Shown: piece by piece, positions 62,943-64,000 of the stretch | Numbering within the stretch: position 1 is the stretch's first letter | Layout: the number at the start of each line of letters is the position of its first letter | DNA from: Marinobacter salarius | GTDB taxonomy: Bacteria; Pseudomonadota; Gammaproteobacteria; Pseudomonadales; Oleiphilaceae | Assembly: GCF_032922745.1 (NCBI RefSeq) | Contig: NZ_CP136693.1 | Span: 3,162,001 to 3,226,000 of the forward strand | Reading direction: 5' to 3' | DNA: 64,000 nucleotides | The notes under the pieces: model-generated | What the model saw: the letters and a program-made list of their open reading frames with translations, nothing else | Told to the model about the DNA's origin: nothing | Database searches by the model: none | Program-made: the position numbers and the translations under genes

Positions 62943-64000
62943 TCAAAGCTTGCAACCGGTCTCTTCTACGGTGCGGGCTACTTTTTCGCCGTCAAAAATC
63001 TGCAGGTTGTTCAGCGTGCGAATGCCATGCTCTGGATGCATGGAGCCGGAAACACCCCAGTTCGGGCTGACCATGGCCTGGTTATCGCCTTTGCGGAACG
63101 TCACCGTACCGTTCGGGGCGTCCATGCTCATGCCACTGAGCGCCTTGGCCACAGCCGGCCCCTCGGTGCTGCCGGCCGCTTCCATCGCCTGCTTATAGGC
63201 GTAGATGGCAGCGTACGCACCCTCAGCGTTATAGCTGGGAGGGTTGCCATAGGCGTCAAGGTAGGCTTTCACGAAGCGGTCGTTAATGTCGTTGTCGTAG
63301 GCCTCGTACCAGTACCGAGTAGACAGATGCACTCCCTCGGGCATTTCCTCGCCCAGTGCGGTCAGTACTTCGGTCGCGGCGCCAACGGTAAACATCACCT
63401 CCAGGTCCTCTTCGAAGAACCCACGGGTGTTTGCCTGGCGGACAAAGTTGACCAGGTCACCGCCCCAGACAGAGATCAGAACGCCCTCGGCGTCAGAGTC
63501 CATGACCCTGTCAATGAACGGGGTGAAGTCCTCGGCGCCGAAGCGCGGGAAGTTGGTCTCCGACATCAGGTTGACGTCCGGATTGATCTCTTTGAGGTAG
63601 TTTCCGAAGAATTCCCAGGACTGATGGCCGAAGGCATAGTCCGGACCGATGGTGGTCCAGTTGGTGGCATCGGTTTCCGCAGCCACCAGCGCGGCGGCTT
63701 TCATATTCTGGGCCACGTTGACACTGATACGGTAGGTGAACGAATTACACAACTTGCCGGTGACATCGGGCGTGGCAGCGTGGGTAATGATCAGGGGTTT
63801 CTGTAACTCCGGCATGGTTGGAACCATACCCTGGGCCACACCAGAGCTGTCCAGGCCCACAAGGGCGTCCACACCCTCCGAGTAGACCAGTTTGCGAGCG
63901 GCCTGGATGGCTACTGAAGCCTTCCCCTGGGTGTCCTCATAGACCATTTCGACCTGACGACCCAGAATGCCGCCGGAGCTGTTGATTTCATCCACTGCCA
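62943..64000 (-). CDS. Branched-chain-type ABC transporter substrate-binding protein (start beyond window)
   Basis: The mature domain of a LivK-type binding protein, cut at its N-terminus by the right edge. Visible marks are DEINSSGGILGRQVEMVYED (20 residues), KLVYSEGVDALVGLDSSGVA, YAFGHQSWEFFGNYLKEI and the closing WGVSGSMHPEHGIRTLNNLQ. The ligand is not readable, but genes for a CoA-transferase and a semialdehyde dehydrogenase nearby suggest a carboxylic or amino acid. First gene of the transporter operon. Confidence 0.9.
   Translation of the reverse strand, partial: AVDEINSSGGILGRQVEMVYEDTQGKASVAIQAARKLVYSEGVDALVGLDSSGVAQGMVPTMPELQKPLIITHAATPDVTGKLCNSFTYRISVNVAQNMKAAALVAAETDATNWTTIGPDYAFGHQSWEFFGNYLKEINPDVNLMSETNFPRFGAEDFTPFIDRVMDSDAEGVLISVWGGDLVNFVRQANTRGFFEEDLEVMFTVGAATEVLTALGEEMPEGVHLSTRYWYEAYDNDINDRFVKAYLDAYGNPPSYNAEGAYAAIYAYKQAMEAAGSTEGPAVAKALSGMSMDAPNGTVTFRKGDNQAMVSPNWGVSGSMHPEHGIRTLNNLQIFDGEKVARTVEETGCKL

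Noticed and set aside
1..64000. CRISPR arrays, rRNA, tRNA genes, insertion sequences, phage genes
   Set aside because: I looked for repeat-spacer patterns, transposase or integrase motifs and tRNA-like cloverleaf ends and saw none. Short tRNAs or small RNAs in gaps cannot be fully excluded by eye.

Overview
The window reads as a chromosomal segment of a marine gammaproteobacterium, most like Marinobacter or a close relative. This rests on gene content (type II secretion operon, TonB receptor, methyl-accepting chemoreceptor, Baeyer-Villiger-type monooxygenase, molybdenum hydroxylase, many LysR regulators), on moderately GC-rich codon use and on overall protein character. I could not run a search, so the genus is an inference. 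I see no rRNA, tRNA, CRISPR array, transposase or integrase. Coding density is high and most intergenic gaps are under 200 bases.

Layout. 1-8.7 kb is an accessory stretch of small regulator/transporter/enzyme units: a partial alcohol dehydrogenase with a divergent LysR gene, a periplasmic bicupin, a LysR/MFS divergent pair, a CmcJ-like oxidoreductase and an MFS gene. It ends in a scar made of three truncated genes (SDR, LysR, VOC). 8.8-12.6 kb is a molybdenum hydroxylase operon (2Fe-2S subunit, molybdopterin subunit, XdhC). 12.6-20.4 kb holds a solute-binding protein, a LysR/SDR pair, a fragment of a PfkB-type sugar kinase, an ATP-grasp protein, a malate:quinone-oxidoreductase-like protein and an MFS gene. 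20.7-24.8 kb pairs an orphan substrate-binding protein with a frameshifted chemoreceptor, then a peptidoglycan-binding protein. 24.9-32.9 kb is mixed: an MFS gene with a LysR tail remnant behind it, small housekeeping-type proteins, FabH, a flavin monooxygenase, a GntR/FCD regulator overlapping a bile-acid-symporter-family gene, and a degenerate J-domain membrane protein. 33.0-38.1 kb is a TonB receptor, substrate-binding protein and hybrid histidine kinase operon.

38.2-49.6 kb carries glutathione reductase, a GNAT acetyltransferase and the type II secretion operon gspE-F-G-H-I-J-K-L-M on the minus strand. A divergent gspC is followed by a LapG-like cysteine protease. No gspD is in the window. 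49.7-54.5 kb is a tightly coupled trio: alkyl-DHAP-synthase-like flavoenzyme, GlpD-like dehydrogenase and FGGY kinase. 54.6-56.1 kb is a cytochrome-oxidase assembly pair (CtaG-type, SCO). 56.1-64 kb is a catabolic block on the minus strand: CaiB CoA-transferase, aldehyde dehydrogenase, TetR, then a branched-chain-type ABC transporter livF-G-M-H and a substrate-binding gene cut by the window edge. livF has a frameshift.

The recurring theme is orphan periplasmic binding proteins attached to sensors rather than to permeases: one with a chemoreceptor and one with a TonB receptor and a kinase. Together with the AGPS/GlpD/kinase operon, these are the best candidates for poorly described systems. 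Two single-base frameshifts (chemoreceptor, livF) may be real mutations or assembly errors.
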